Origin: Allokutzneria sp. A3M-2-11 16
GTDB taxonomy: Bacteria > Actinomycetota > Actinomycetes > Mycobacteriales > Pseudonocardiaceae
Length of the DNA stretch: 64,000 bases
Direction: 5' to 3'
NCBI RefSeq assembly: GCF_024213555.1
Contig: NZ_JANAVO010000001.1
Span: 3,410,001-3,474,000, forward strand
Shown: positions 37,263-46,061 of the stretch, piece by piece
How the letters are laid out: the number at the start of each line of letters is the position of its first letter
Position numbering within the stretch: the first letter of the stretch is position 1
Notes under the pieces: generated by a model
The model's database searches: none
What the model saw: only the letters and a program-made list of their open reading frames with translations
What the model was told of the DNA's origin: nothing
Position numbers and translations under genes: made by a program

Positions 37263-39227
37263 GTGAGTGTGCAGTCCGTGTTCGCCCAGTTGGAGCCGTT
37301 GCTGCCGCAGGTGTCGAAGCCGGTCCAATACGTCGGTGGCGAGCTGAACGCCACCTCCAAGGACTGGGAAGACACGTGCGTGCGGTGGTGCCTGATGTAC
37401 CCCGACGCCTACGAGGTCGGCCTGCCCAACCAGGGCGTCATGATCCTCTACGAGATCCTCAACGAGCAGCAGGACGTGCTCGCCGAGCGCACCTACGCGG
37501 TGTGGCCGGACATGGAAGCGCTGATGCGCGAGCACGACGTCCCGCAGTTCACCGTGGACGCGCACCGCCCGGTCGGCGCCTTCGACCTGTTCGGGGTCAG
37601 CTTCTCCACGGAGCTGGGCTACACCAACCTGCTCAACGCCCTGGACCTGGCGAAGATCCCGCTGCACGCGGTGGACCGCACCGACGAGCACCCGATCGTC
37701 GTCTCCGGCGGGCACGCGGCGTTCAACCCGGAGCCGATCTCCGACTTCGTCGACTGCGCGGTGCTCGGCGACGGCGAGGAAGCCGTGCTGGAGATCACCG
37801 ACATCGTCCGGCGGTGGAAGAACGAGGGCAGCCCCGGCGGCCGCCGCGAGATCCTGCTCCGCCTCGCCGAGACCGGCGGCGTGTACGTGCCGCAGCTCTA
37901 CGACGTGGAGTACCTGCCGGACGGGCGCATCCAGCGGGTCGTGCCGAACTCCGACCGCGTGCCGTACCGGGTCTTCAAGCGCACCACCATGGACCTCGAC
38001 GAGTGGCCGTACCCGAAGCAGCCGCTGGTCCCGCTCGCGGAGAGCGTGCACGAGCGGATGAGCGTGGAGATCTTCCGCGGCTGCACCCGCGGCTGCCGGT
38101 TCTGCCAGGCCGGGATGATCACGCGGCCGGTGCGCGAGCGCTCCATCGAGGGCATCGGCGCGATGGTCGAGCGGGGCCTGGCCGCGACCGGTTTCGAGGA
38201 GGTCGGCCTGCTCTCGCTCTCCAGCGCCGACCACTCCGAGATCGCCGAGGTGACCAAGGGGCTCGCCGACCGCTACGAGGGCACCAACACCGGGCTGAGC
38301 CTGCCGAGCACCCGGGTCGACGCGTTCAACATCGACCTGGCCAACGAGCTCTCCCGCAACGGCCGCCGGTCCGGGCTGACCTTCGCGCCGGAGGGCGGCA
38401 GCGAGCGGCTGCGCCGGGTGATCAACAAGATGGTCTCCGAGGAGGACCTGATCCGCACGGTCAGCGCCGCCTTCTCCAACGGCTGGCGCCAGGTGAAGCT
38501 GTACTTCATGTGCGGCCTGCCGACCGAGACCGACGACGACGTCCTGCAGATCGCCGAGATGGCCAAGAACGTCATCCGCGCGGGCCGGGAAGCCTCGGGC
38601 CGCAAGGACATCCGCTGCACGATCTCCATCGGCGGGTTCGTGCCGAAGCCGCACACCCCGTTCCAGTGGGCCGCGCAGTGCGATCCGGACACCGTGGACT
38701 CGCGGCTGCGCAAGCTGCGCGAGGCGGTCAACTCCGACCGCAAGCTCGGCCGCAACATCGGCATGCGCTACCACGACGGCAAGCCCAGCCTGATCGAGGG
38801 ACTGCTCTCCCGCGGTGACCGCCGGATCGGCCGGGTCATCGAGCGGGTGTGGCGCGAGGGCGGGCGCTTCGACGGCTGGAGCGAGCACTTCTCCTACGAG
38901 CGCTGGGTCTCCGCCGCCGCCTCGGAGCTGGAGCCGCTCGGCGTGGACCTGGACTGGTTCACCACCAGGGAGCGCGACGAGAACGAGGTGCTGCCCTGGG
39001 ACCACCTCGACTCGGGCCTGGACAAGGAGTGGCTCTGGTCGGACTGGCAGGACGCCCTGGACGAGCACGAGCAGGACGACTGCCGCTGGACCCCGTGCTT
39101 CGACTGCGGGGTGTGCCCGGCGATGAACACCGACATCCAGGTCGGCCCGACCGGACGCAAGCTGTTGCCGATCTCCCCGGTCGGCAAGGGTTCCCCGGTC
39201 AGCAACCCCGCGTTCAGCGGAGGCTGA
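37263..39227 (+). CDS. TIGR03960 family B12-binding-type radical SAM protein
   Basis: A 654-residue protein. The N-terminus (about 1-200) is a B12-binding-like Rossmann domain, and the radical SAM core has the CxxxCxxC cluster in GCTRGCRFCQAGM. FAPEGGSERLRRVINK and MCGLPTETDDDV are core motifs. Near the C-terminus PCFDCGVCP adds a second cysteine cluster. The family normally pairs with, or is fused to, a DUF2344 protein; that partner lies 2 kb downstream. A tRNA or RNA modification role has been assumed, but the reaction is not established. The GTG has no SD; TACCCT (37251-37256) ends six bases before it. Confidence 0.9.
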   Translation: MSVQSVFAQLEPLLPQVSKPVQYVGGELNATSKDWEDTCVRWCLMYPDAYEVGLPNQGVMILYEILNEQQDVLAERTYAVWPDMEALMREHDVPQFTVDAHRPVGAFDLFGVSFSTELGYTNLLNALDLAKIPLHAVDRTDEHPIVVSGGHAAFNPEPISDFVDCAVLGDGEEAVLEITDIVRRWKNEGSPGGRREILLRLAETGGVYVPQLYDVEYLPDGRIQRVVPNSDRVPYRVFKRTTMDLDEWPYPKQPLVPLAESVHERMSVEIFRGCTRGCRFCQAGMITRPVRERSIEGIGAMVERGLAATGFEEVGLLSLSSADHSEIAEVTKGLADRYEGTNTGLSLPSTRVDAFNIDLANELSRNGRRSGLTFAPEGGSERLRRVINKMVSEEDLIRTVSAAFSNGWRQVKLYFMCGLPTETDDDVLQIAEMAKNVIRAGREASGRKDIRCTISIGGFVPKPHTPFQWAAQCDPDTVDSRLRKLREAVNSDRKLGRNIGMRYHDGKPSLIEGLLSRGDRRIGRVIERVWREGGRFDGWSEHFSYERWVSAAASELEPLGVDLDWFTTRERDENEVLPWDHLDSGLDKEWLWSDWQDALDEHEQDDCRWTPCFDCGVCPAMNTDIQVGPTGRKLLPISPVGKGSPVSNPAFSGG

Positions 39228-39714
39228 CCTCGAGATCGACGAGCATCCCGATGCCCCAGCGCGCCTCCTCGGCCTCCGCTGGGGCATCGGGCTCGAGGTC
39301 GCTCTCCCACATCTCCGTGAACGTCTCGGTGCCCGGTTCGCGGTACCAGACGTTGCCGTCCTCGCGGCGGTGCCGCATCGCCAGGCGCCGGATGCGCTTG
39401 ATGGTTCCGGTCGTCTTCGGCACGGGGTGGGTGTCGTGGTGCTCCTCGTACAGCACCCCGCTGATCTCCACCAGACCGTCCTTCGTGGACGGGTTGCGCC
39501 AGAACGCGTGCAGTTCCCCGGAGTTCAGATGCGCGTCCTCGCTGTCCGGAATCGCTTCCACACCAAGGGAAAGCTGCGCGCGCTCGGCCTCGCTCAGCAA
39601 CTCGCCGAGCTCGTTGAAGTAGCAGAGCTGCCAGGTCACCCGGTCACCGATCTTGAACGGGTCACCGCAGCACTCGTACTGCCAGTCCTCGATCAGGACG
39701 GGGATCGTCGCCAT
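39214..39714 (-). CDS. DUF6578-like small cytosolic protein
   Basis: A 166-residue acidic protein without signal or membrane segment. IEDWQYECCGDPFKIGDRVTWQL near the start fits the DUF6578 pattern as I recall it (DWQ-x2-CCG-x-PF). Its ATG shares one base with the subtilase stop (TGATG), so it is translated by coupling. Its last 25 codons overlap a long hairpin, and its end overlaps the radical SAM end by 14 bases. Function unknown. Confidence 0.6.
   Translation of the reverse strand: MATIPVLIEDWQYECCGDPFKIGDRVTWQLCYFNELGELLSEAERAQLSLGVEAIPDSEDAHLNSGELHAFWRNPSTKDGLVEISGVLYEEHHDTHPVPKTTGTIKRIRRLAMRHRREDGNVWYREPGTETFTEMWESDLEPDAPAEAEEARWGIGMLVDLEVSLR
39226..39300. terminator. Long two-part hairpin between convergent genes, inside DUF6578 coding sequence
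   Basis: The inner arms CCCGATGCCCCAGCG (39247-39261) and CGCTGGGGCATCGGG (39277-39291) pair perfectly over 15 bp. The outer arms GACCTCGAG (39226-39234) and CTCGAGGTC (39292-39300) add nine more, with a one-sided 12-base bulge. It begins at the radical SAM stop codon, as a terminator would. Confidence 0.7.
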
Positions 39715-41117
39715 CAGCGCACCGCGTTCAGGGCGTTGACCAGACCGTGCCCGTAGAAGCCGTTGTAGTCCGCGTAGCCGGAGCACGCGGCGTCTTGAAC
39801 ACCGTCGTCGTTCAGGTCGTAGTCAGTCGGGCAGGGCAGCGTTTCCGCCTGGTTGCTCAACATCTTCGTCAGCGCCGTAGGACCAGCGGACGGGAAGCGT
39901 GACGCCAGCAGCGCCGCGACACCCACAACGTGCGGCGTCGCCATCGAGGTGCCGCAGTAGTAGCCGTAGCCCGCGGGCACCGTGGACAGCACGCAGCCCT
40001 GGTTGGACGACTGCGGCTTCTGCCGGTGGTCGCCGCCCGGTGCCGTGAGGTCGGCGGTGCCGAGGCCGTAGGAGCTGTAACTGGCCTTCGTGCCGTCCGC
40101 GCCGATCGAGGACACGCCGATCACGCCGCGCAGTTCGCCCGGCAGCGCGTCGCACTTCGTGCTGGCCAGGTTGGTGCCCTCGTTGCCGATCGCCGCGACG
40201 GTCAGCACGCCGCGGTTGGTGGCGTAGGTGACCGCACGGCGCATCGCCTCGTGCACCACCCACTGGTCGCTGGCCCTGTCCTTGCAGGTCAACGTCCACG
40301 GGCCGGCGGTGAAGCTGCTGTTGACCAGGCGCATGCCCTTGGTCGCCGCCCACATGAAGCCGCACACGGCCGACTCCGGGGAGACGTAGCCGTCGTCGTC
40401 GACCACCTTGACCGACGCCAGTCGCACGCCAGGGGCGACCCCCGTGGTGCCCTTGCCGTCGTTGGCCGCGGCGATGGTGCCCGCGACGTGGGTGCCGTGC
40501 TCGAAGGCCGAGGGCTGCCACGCCTCGCGTTTGGTGTCCGGGGCGCCGGTGACGCAGCCCGCCGAGACCGAGGCGTCCACCGCCGCGGCGAGGTCCGGGT
40601 GCCCCGCGTCGATGCCGGAGTCCAGCACGCCGACCACCACCGAGCGGCTGCCGGTGGAGTACCGGTGCGCCTCGTCGGCCTTGATCATGGCCATGTCCCA
40701 CTGCTCGCCGGAGCGGTCGGTGGTGGCCACCGAGGGGCTGGCCTTGATCGCCGCGGTGAGCCGGGTGCGGTTCTTCTTCCGGCTCGCCGAACCCTGTCCG
40801 CCCAGCTCCTGCTGGGTGCTGAAGGCGCGGGCGTCGTTCAGCCGGTCGGTGAACGAGCGGTCCCGCGAACCGGCGACGGCGACGCCGATCTGCGCGTAGT
40901 AGGTCACGGTCTCGCCGCAGGCCGCGCCGATCCGGCGCTGGGCCTCCTCGGCGCGGGTGCCCTGGTCGAAGACCACGATGTAGCGCAGCGTCTTCCCGAT
41001 CCCGCACTGCTGCTCAGGAGCCGCGCCCGCCGGTCCCGGGGCCGCCACCAGTCCCGCCACGAGCAGCAAGGAGCCGACCGCGACGCGGCGCGCTCCGTTA
41101 CCGCGGGTCAGCGGCAC
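39714..41117 (-). CDS. Secreted S8 subtilisin-like serine protease
   Basis: A 467-residue protein from the GTG at 41117, chosen because GGAGGT lies five bases upstream; an ATG four codons earlier lacks an SD. The signal peptide (residues 1-33, ending AGAAP) is followed by an inhibitor_I9-like propeptide (YIVVFDQGTRAEEAQRRI). The catalytic triad is VLDSGIDAGH (Asp), FEHGTHVAGTI (His) and GTSMATPHVVG (Ser). The oxyanion Asn region is less standard. The C-terminus ends in a Cys-containing acidic stretch (DLNDDGVQDAACS). The downstream DUF6578 gene is coupled to it. Confidence 0.92.
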   Translation of the reverse strand: MPLTRGNGARRVAVGSLLLVAGLVAAPGPAGAAPEQQCGIGKTLRYIVVFDQGTRAEEAQRRIGAACGETVTYYAQIGVAVAGSRDRSFTDRLNDARAFSTQQELGGQGSASRKKNRTRLTAAIKASPSVATTDRSGEQWDMAMIKADEAHRYSTGSRSVVVGVLDSGIDAGHPDLAAAVDASVSAGCVTGAPDTKREAWQPSAFEHGTHVAGTIAAANDGKGTTGVAPGVRLASVKVVDDDGYVSPESAVCGFMWAATKGMRLVNSSFTAGPWTLTCKDRASDQWVVHEAMRRAVTYATNRGVLTVAAIGNEGTNLASTKCDALPGELRGVIGVSSIGADGTKASYSSYGLGTADLTAPGGDHRQKPQSSNQGCVLSTVPAGYGYYCGTSMATPHVVGVAALLASRFPSAGPTALTKMLSNQAETLPCPTDYDLNDDGVQDAACSGYADYNGFYGHGLVNALNAVR

Positions 41118-41236
41118 GCAGACCTCCATCGGTGGGAGTACGGGTTCCTTCGATGAAACCGGAAGGTAGCCACCCATGCACTGAGCAGACAAGCGGGCGA
41201 TGGCCTGAATGCGTCCCCGAGGGGCAACGGGGCACA

Positions 41237-42103
41237 ATGGCGTGCCTGGTTAGACGACGTACCTGGATAGACGACCTCCGCCGAGGAGCAGCCCTGAGCG
41301 CCCAGCACCAACCCAACCCGTCCGCCGCTCCCGTGCAGAAGCTGCGCATCAAATACGCCAAACGGGGCCGCCTGCGTTTCACGTCACACCGTGACGTGGC
41401 GCGCACCTTCGAGCGCGCGCTGCGGCGGGCGGGCGTGCCGATGGCGTACTCGCAGGGCTTCAACCCGCGCCCCAAGGTGTCCTGGATCGGCGCCGCGCCG
41501 ACCGGGACGGCCAGCGAGGCGGAGTACGTCGAGGTGTCGGTGGTGGACCGGGTCGACGCGGCGGCGTTGGCCAGGGAGCTGGACACGGCGCTGCCACCGG
41601 GCCTGGACGTCATCGAGGCCGTCGAAGCGGCGGGCGGTTCGCTGGCCGACCGCATCGACGGCTGCCTGTGGCGGATCGAGTTGCCCGGCGTCGACCCCGA
41701 TGAGCTGGGACGGGCCGTCGAGCTGCTGCTCGCCGCGCCCGAGGTGGTCGTGCAGAAGTTGACCAAGGACGGCCGGAAGGACATCGACGCGCGAGCTGCG
41801 ATTGTCTCCGCCGAGGTCGTCAGGGAAGTTGAAGTGACTACCACTCGGCTGGGCGATGGAGCCGAGGGCACCCGGAGGTGTGGGATACTCAGCACGGTCG
41901 TACGGCAGACACAGCCTGTTGTCCGGCCGGATGACGTGTTGAGTGCGCTTCGCGTCGTCGCCGACCTGCAACCGCCGGTACCCGCGAAGGCGATCCGGAT
42001 GGCTCAGGGGCGGCTCGACGATGGTGGAGCTCTCACGGACCCGTTCACCAACGACCGGGAGCCGACTCGGGCCACGAGCGGCATACCTGCAGTCGGGGAG
42101 TAG
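41237..42103 (+). CDS. DUF2344 (TIGR03936) protein, partner of TIGR03960 radical SAM
   Basis: A 288-residue protein from the ATG at 41237. The conserved domain begins at about VQKLRIKYAKRGRLRFTSHRD, residue 33, so a GTG at 41333 or even a CTG at 41294 (GAGGAG five bases upstream) could be the true start. Other family markers are FERALRRAGVPMAYSQGFNPRPK and EAEYVEVSV. DUF2344 and TIGR03960 proteins occur together or fused in many bacteria, usually just before rne/rplU; here a subtilase and DUF6578 gene on the other strand lie between. The joint reaction is not known to me. Confidence 0.82.
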   Translation: MACLVRRRTWIDDLRRGAALSAQHQPNPSAAPVQKLRIKYAKRGRLRFTSHRDVARTFERALRRAGVPMAYSQGFNPRPKVSWIGAAPTGTASEAEYVEVSVVDRVDAAALARELDTALPPGLDVIEAVEAAGGSLADRIDGCLWRIELPGVDPDELGRAVELLLAAPEVVVQKLTKDGRKDIDARAAIVSAEVVREVEVTTTRLGDGAEGTRRCGILSTVVRQTQPVVRPDDVLSALRVVADLQPPVPAKAIRMAQGRLDDGGALTDPFTNDREPTRATSGIPAVGE

Positions 42104-42118
42104 GGGTCGGGCCCGCGC

Positions 42119-42134
42119 GTCATCGCGCGATGAC
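42119..42134. promoter_or_regulatory. 16-bp palindrome in the rne leader region
   Basis: GTCATCGCGCGATGAC is a perfect palindrome in the 182-base gap between DUF2344 and rne. It could be a protein-binding site or a short stem (GTCATC/GATGAC with GCGC loop). No other clear signal was seen in this gap except the rne SD. Confidence 0.35.
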
Positions 42135-42285
42135 CTGTTGCCTGTGCGCCCGTGTCCACCGATTCGGGAACCACGGGTGACGTAGGCAGGATTTCCGCCG
42201 CCCCACGCGGCGGCGACTGGACGAGAGAGGAGCCCCTGCGCGGCCGCGTCGGAACCATCGACGCGCCCGGGGGCGAGGGAGCTAC

Positions 42286-45138
42286 ATGCCGAAAACTGAC
42301 ACCCCTGCCGGCGGCGCCGGCGGGGACAGCACCGCACCCGGACTTGACCTTCCGGCCAAGCTGAGGGTGCACGCGCTCGCCAAGCTGCTGGGTGCCAGCA
42401 GCCGCGAGGTGATGGCCACGCTGGTCGACCTGGGCTTCGCGGTCAGCAGCGCGCAGTCGAGCATCACCAGGGACGTCGCGACGCAGGTCGTCGACCACCT
42501 GGCGGGCGACGCGGACGAGGACGCCGACGAGGTGGTCGAGGACGTCGACGACGTTGACGACATCGACGACGACATCGACGACGAGCCGGTCGCCGCGCCC
42601 GCCGCGCTGACGCCGCTGTTCGCCGCCCCGCAGGCCCTGTTCCTGCCGCCGCAGCCCGCCGAGGCCGCGCCCGCCGAGCCGGAGGCCCCGGCGAAGGCGA
42701 GCCGGTCCGGCAAGGCCGCGCGGCCCAGCCGCAAGCGGGTCTCGCTGACCGAGGCGGACCTGGACCCGGACGCCACCGAGGTCGACGACCTGCCCGGCGA
42801 TGTGGACCTGGGCGGCGAGGACGGCGATGACGACGCGGGCACCCGCCGCCGTCGTCGCCGCGGCCGCCGCGGCCGTGGCCGGGGCAAGGGCCCGTCCGAG
42901 TTCGGCGACGACATCGACGACGAGGACGTCTCCGACCAGGAGCTGCCCGCGCACGTCGCGGTCTCCGCCGAGGCCGAGCAGCAGGACGACGCCGAGGCCG
43001 AGGACTCCGCCGACGACTCGGACGAGGGTGGCACCAAGCGCCGCAGGCGGCGCCGCCGCCGCAAGGGCAACGCCGAGGACGACTCGACGACCCGCGAGGA
43101 CGACCCGCCCAACACGGTCGTGCACGTCCGGGAGAGCCGGCCGGAGCGCGAGACCACCTCCTCCGACGACGAGGTGCGCAGCGTCAAGGGCTCGACGCGG
43201 CTGGAGGCCAAGCGCCAGCGCCGCCGGGACGGCCGCGAGGCGGGCCGCCGCCGCGCGCCGATCCTGAGCGAGTCGGAGTTCCTGGCCCGCCGCGAGGCCG
43301 TCGACCGCAAGATGGTCGTCCGCGAGCAGGGCGAGCGGATCCAGATCGCCGTGCTGGAGGACGGGGTGCTGGTCGAGCACTTCGTCACCTCGGCGGGCTC
43401 GGGTTCGCTGGTCGGCAACGTCTACCTGGGCCGCGTGCAGAACGTGCTGCCCAGCATGGAGGCGGCCTTCGTCGACATCGGCCGCGGCCGCAACGCGGTG
43501 CTCTACGCGGGCGAGGTGGACTGGGACGCCGCCGGTCTCGAGGGCAAGTCCCGCAAGATCGAGCAGGCGCTGTCCACCGGCGACAGCGTGCTGGTGCAGG
43601 TCACCAAGGACCCGGTCGGGCACAAGGGCGCCCGGCTGACCACGCAGATCAGCCTGCCCGGCCGCTTCCTGGTCTACGTGCCCGCCGGCGGTGCCACCGG
43701 CATCAGCCGCAAGCTGCCCGACGTGGAGCGGCGCAGGCTCAAGGAGATCCTCAAGCGGATCGTCCCCGACGACGCGGGCGTGATCATCCGCACCGCGGCG
43801 GAGGGCGTCAGCGAGGAGGCTCTCGCCCGCGACGTGACCCGGCTGCAGGCGCAGTGGGAGGTCGTCAAGGGCAAGGCCCACGGCGCCCCCGGGGTGTCCA
43901 AGGCGGGCGCGCCCTCGCTGCTCTACGAGGAGCCTGACCTGCTGATCAAGGTCATCCGGGACATGTTCACGGAGGACTTCTCGGCGCTGGTGGTCCAGGG
44001 CACGCACGCCTGGGAGACGATCGAGCCCTACGTCCAGCACGTGGCCCCGGACCTGGCGTCGCGGCTGCGCAGGCACGCGGGCGCCAACGACGTGTTCACC
44101 GAGTACCGGGTGAACGAGCAGATCACCAAGGCGCTGGACCGCAAGGTGTGGCTGCCCTCCGGCGGCTACCTGGTCATCGACCGCACCGAGGCGATGACCG
44201 TGATCGACGTCAACACCGGCAAGTTCACCGGCTCCGGGGGCAACCTGGAGGAGACGGTCACCCGCAACAACCTGGAGTCGGCCGAGGAGATCGTCCGCCA
44301 GCTCCGGCTGCGCGACATCGGCGGCATCATCGTCATCGACTTCATCGACATGGTGCTGGAGTCCAACCGGGACCTGGTGCTGCGCAGGCTGACCGAGTGC
44401 CTGGGCCGCGACCGGACCCGGCACCAGGTCGCCGAGGTGACCTCGCTGGGCCTGGTGCAGATGACCCGCAAGCGGGTGGGCACCGGTCTGCTGGAGGCTT
44501 TCAGCAGCACCTGCGAGCACTGCCGGGGACGCGGCCTCGTGGTCACCACCGACATCACCAACGGCGGTGGCAACGGCTCGCACAACCACGGCAACGGCAG
44601 TGGCAACGGGAACAGCGGTAGCGGCAAGGGCGAGAGCAAGCGGCAGCGCCAGCGCAACCGCGCCAACGCCGAAGCGGCCCAGGCCGAGGCGGAGGCCGCG
44701 GAGAAGAAGGCCGAAGAGCCGCCCGCCCAGCCCGAGCCGGTCGCGGCCGAGGCGCCGGAGCGGGCTCCCGAGCCCGTTCAGGAGCCCACCGCCGAGCCGG
44801 TGAGCGAGCCCGAGGTCGTCGCCGAGGTCGCCGAGGCGGCCCCGCCCGCGACCGAGCGCCGCCGCCAGCGCAGGCGCCGCAGCAGCGAGCGCCCGTCCGG
44901 CCCGCCCAAGGAGCAGGCGGCCGAGCCGGAGGTGCTGATCGCCACTCCGCGCGAGGAGAACGCGGCGACGGCCCCCGCGGCCAAGGCCGAGGAACCGGCG
45001 CCCGAGGAGCCCTCAGCGTCCTCAGCGCCGTCTCAGGACCCCGTGGCGGCGGTGTCGGTGACCACGCGTCGCCGCACCTCCCGTCGCGCCGCGTCGCGGC
45101 CCGCGGGCCCGCCGCAGGGCGCGGCCAAGGAAGCCTGA
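42286..45138 (+). CDS. rne: Ribonuclease E/G
   Basis: A 950-residue endoribonuclease for mRNA decay and rRNA processing. Residues 20-70 resemble an IF2-N-type module (LRVHALAKLLGASSREVMATLVDLG), then a long acidic/basic low-complexity region with an RRRRRRGRRGRGRG patch. The S1 domain begins near GNVYLGRVQNVLPSMEAAFVDIG. The catalytic acidic residues lie in VIDVNTGKFTG and IIVIDFIDM, and the zinc link is CEHCRGRG. The Ala/Glu/Pro-rich C-terminal 200 residues probably scaffold partners. GAGGGAG precedes the ATG. Large N-terminal extensions are typical of actinobacterial RNase E. Confidence 0.96.
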   Translation: MPKTDTPAGGAGGDSTAPGLDLPAKLRVHALAKLLGASSREVMATLVDLGFAVSSAQSSITRDVATQVVDHLAGDADEDADEVVEDVDDVDDIDDDIDDEPVAAPAALTPLFAAPQALFLPPQPAEAAPAEPEAPAKASRSGKAARPSRKRVSLTEADLDPDATEVDDLPGDVDLGGEDGDDDAGTRRRRRRGRRGRGRGKGPSEFGDDIDDEDVSDQELPAHVAVSAEAEQQDDAEAEDSADDSDEGGTKRRRRRRRRKGNAEDDSTTREDDPPNTVVHVRESRPERETTSSDDEVRSVKGSTRLEAKRQRRRDGREAGRRRAPILSESEFLARREAVDRKMVVREQGERIQIAVLEDGVLVEHFVTSAGSGSLVGNVYLGRVQNVLPSMEAAFVDIGRGRNAVLYAGEVDWDAAGLEGKSRKIEQALSTGDSVLVQVTKDPVGHKGARLTTQISLPGRFLVYVPAGGATGISRKLPDVERRRLKEILKRIVPDDAGVIIRTAAEGVSEEALARDVTRLQAQWEVVKGKAHGAPGVSKAGAPSLLYEEPDLLIKVIRDMFTEDFSALVVQGTHAWETIEPYVQHVAPDLASRLRRHAGANDVFTEYRVNEQITKALDRKVWLPSGGYLVIDRTEAMTVIDVNTGKFTGSGGNLEETVTRNNLESAEEIVRQLRLRDIGGIIVIDFIDMVLESNRDLVLRRLTECLGRDRTRHQVAEVTSLGLVQMTRKRVGTGLLEAFSSTCEHCRGRGLVVTTDITNGGGNGSHNHGNGSGNGNSGSGKGESKRQRQRNRANAEAAQAEAEAAEKKAEEPPAQPEPVAAEAPERAPEPVQEPTAEPVSEPEVVAEVAEAAPPATERRRQRRRRSSERPSGPPKEQAAEPEVLIATPREENAATAPAAKAEEPAPEEPSASSAPSQDPVAAVSVTTRRRTSRRAASRPAGPPQGAAKEA

Positions 45139-45153
45139 GCCCACGCACCGCGT

Positions 45154-45191
45154 GAGAACGCCCGCCGATGTCAGCATCGGCGGGCGTTCTC
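45154..45191 (+). terminator. Strong terminator after rne
   Basis: Perfect 17-bp arms (45154-45170 and 45175-45191, starting GAGAACGCCCGCC) with a TCAG loop, 16 bases after the rne stop. There is no T-tract, as is common in actinobacteria. Confidence 0.85.
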
Positions 45192-45243
45192 GTGAACCCA
45201 GTGCTGTTCAGGGCGGGTGTGACTGGGTCGTGGACCACCCGGT

Positions 45244-45406
45244 TTGACCCTGTTCCCAGCCGCCCCGTACTCTGTCGTACGGCCCGCCATCAGGCGGGTT
45301 CTGTTGTGCGAAAGCCCGCCAATGTGCTGTGGCAACGCACGCGTCGTCCCATCGCGGAAGAACCAGAGCGCGATACCGACACCGAGCAGCAGGAGACTTC
45401 CGAACC
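45244..45406 (+). promoter_or_regulatory. rplU promoter and structured leader
   Basis: TTGACC (45244-45249), an 18-bp spacer and TACTCT (45268-45273) give a good promoter with transcription starting near 45280. The roughly 125-base leader has GGCGGG (45293-45298), which can pair either with CCCGCC at 45283-45288 (ATCA loop) or with CCCGCC at 45315-45320. The two hairpins are mutually exclusive, suggesting an attenuator or a ribosomal-protein feedback site. Confidence 0.65.
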
Positions 45407-45715
45407 ATGTACGCGATCGTCAAGACCGGCGGCAAGCAGTACAAGGTGGCTGTCGGGGACGTCGTCGAGGTCGAGAAGCTCGAAGGCGAGCCGGGCACCG
45501 AGGTCAACTTCCCGGCGCTGCTCGTCGTCGACGGCGGCGATGTGATCGCTGACACCGACACCCTCGGCAAGGTCGCCGTGACCGGCAAGGTCGTCGAGCA
45601 GACCAAGGGTCCCAAGATTGTCATCCACAAGTTCAAGAACAAGACCGGCTACCACAAGCGGCAGGGTCACCGTCAGCGGCTGACCCGTGTCGAGGTCACC
45701 GGCATCAACAAGTGA
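45407..45715 (+). CDS. rplU: 50S ribosomal protein L21
   Basis: A 102-residue protein of standard length that binds 23S rRNA in the large subunit. [14 protein letters not shown] and [18 protein letters not shown] are hallmark ends. AGGAGA lies ten bases before the ATG. It is followed by rpmA 14 bases on, the near-universal L21-L27 pair. Confidence 0.98.
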   Translation: MYAIVKTGGKQYKVAVGDVVEVEKLEGEPGTEVNFPALLVVDGGDVIADTDTLGKVAVTGKVVEQTKGPKIVIHKFKNKTGYHKRQGHRQRLTRVEVTGINK

Positions 45716-45729
45716 GGGTCTGACCAGCC

Positions 45730-45987
45730 ATGGCACACAAAAAGGGTGCATCCAGCTCTCGTAACGGCCGCGACTCCAACGCCCAGCGGCTCGGCGTGAA
45801 GCGCTTTGGTGGTCAGGTCGTCAGCGCGGGCGAGATCCTCGTCCGTCAGCGCGGTACCAAGTTCCACCCGGGTGTCGACGTCGGCCGCGGCAGCGACGAC
45901 ACCCTGTTCGCGCTGGCCGCCGGTGCGGTCAAGTTCGGCATCAAGCGCGGTCGCAAGACCGTGAACATCGTTCCGGTCGAGGCCTAA
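45730..45987 (+). CDS. rpmA: 50S ribosomal protein L27
   Basis: An 85-residue protein. [29 protein letters not shown] is the standard N-terminus, whose tail reaches the peptidyl-transferase centre. No Firmicutes-type N-terminal extension is present. Cotranscribed with rplU and followed by a terminator. Confidence 0.98.
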   Translation: MAHKKGASSSRNGRDSNAQRLGVKRFGGQVVSAGEILVRQRGTKFHPGVDVGRGSDDTLFALAAGAVKFGIKRGRKTVNIVPVEA

Positions 45988-46001
45988 AGCCTCACCGAAT
46001 T

Positions 46002-46042
46002 ACTTCAGGGGCGGGGCCGGGTCACCGGACCGCCCCTGAAGT
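46002..46042 (+). terminator. Terminator after rpmA
   Basis: ACTTCAGGGGCGG (46002-46014) and CCGCCCCTGAAGT (46030-46042) pair over 13 bp around a 15-base loop that can itself form CCGG/CCGG, followed by GCGTTTCT. It separates rplU-rpmA from obgE. Confidence 0.8.
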
Positions 46043-46061
46043 GCGTTTCTAGGAGGAAGTC

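Noticed and set aside
41130-41236. Extended N-terminus of the DUF2344 or subtilase proteins across the divergent gap
   Set aside because: Both upstream extensions are mutual antisense of the promoter region and lack conserved or signal-peptide character.
42004-44589. 861-codon minus frame antisense to rne
   Set aside because: Shadow of RNase E; no domain-like sequence.
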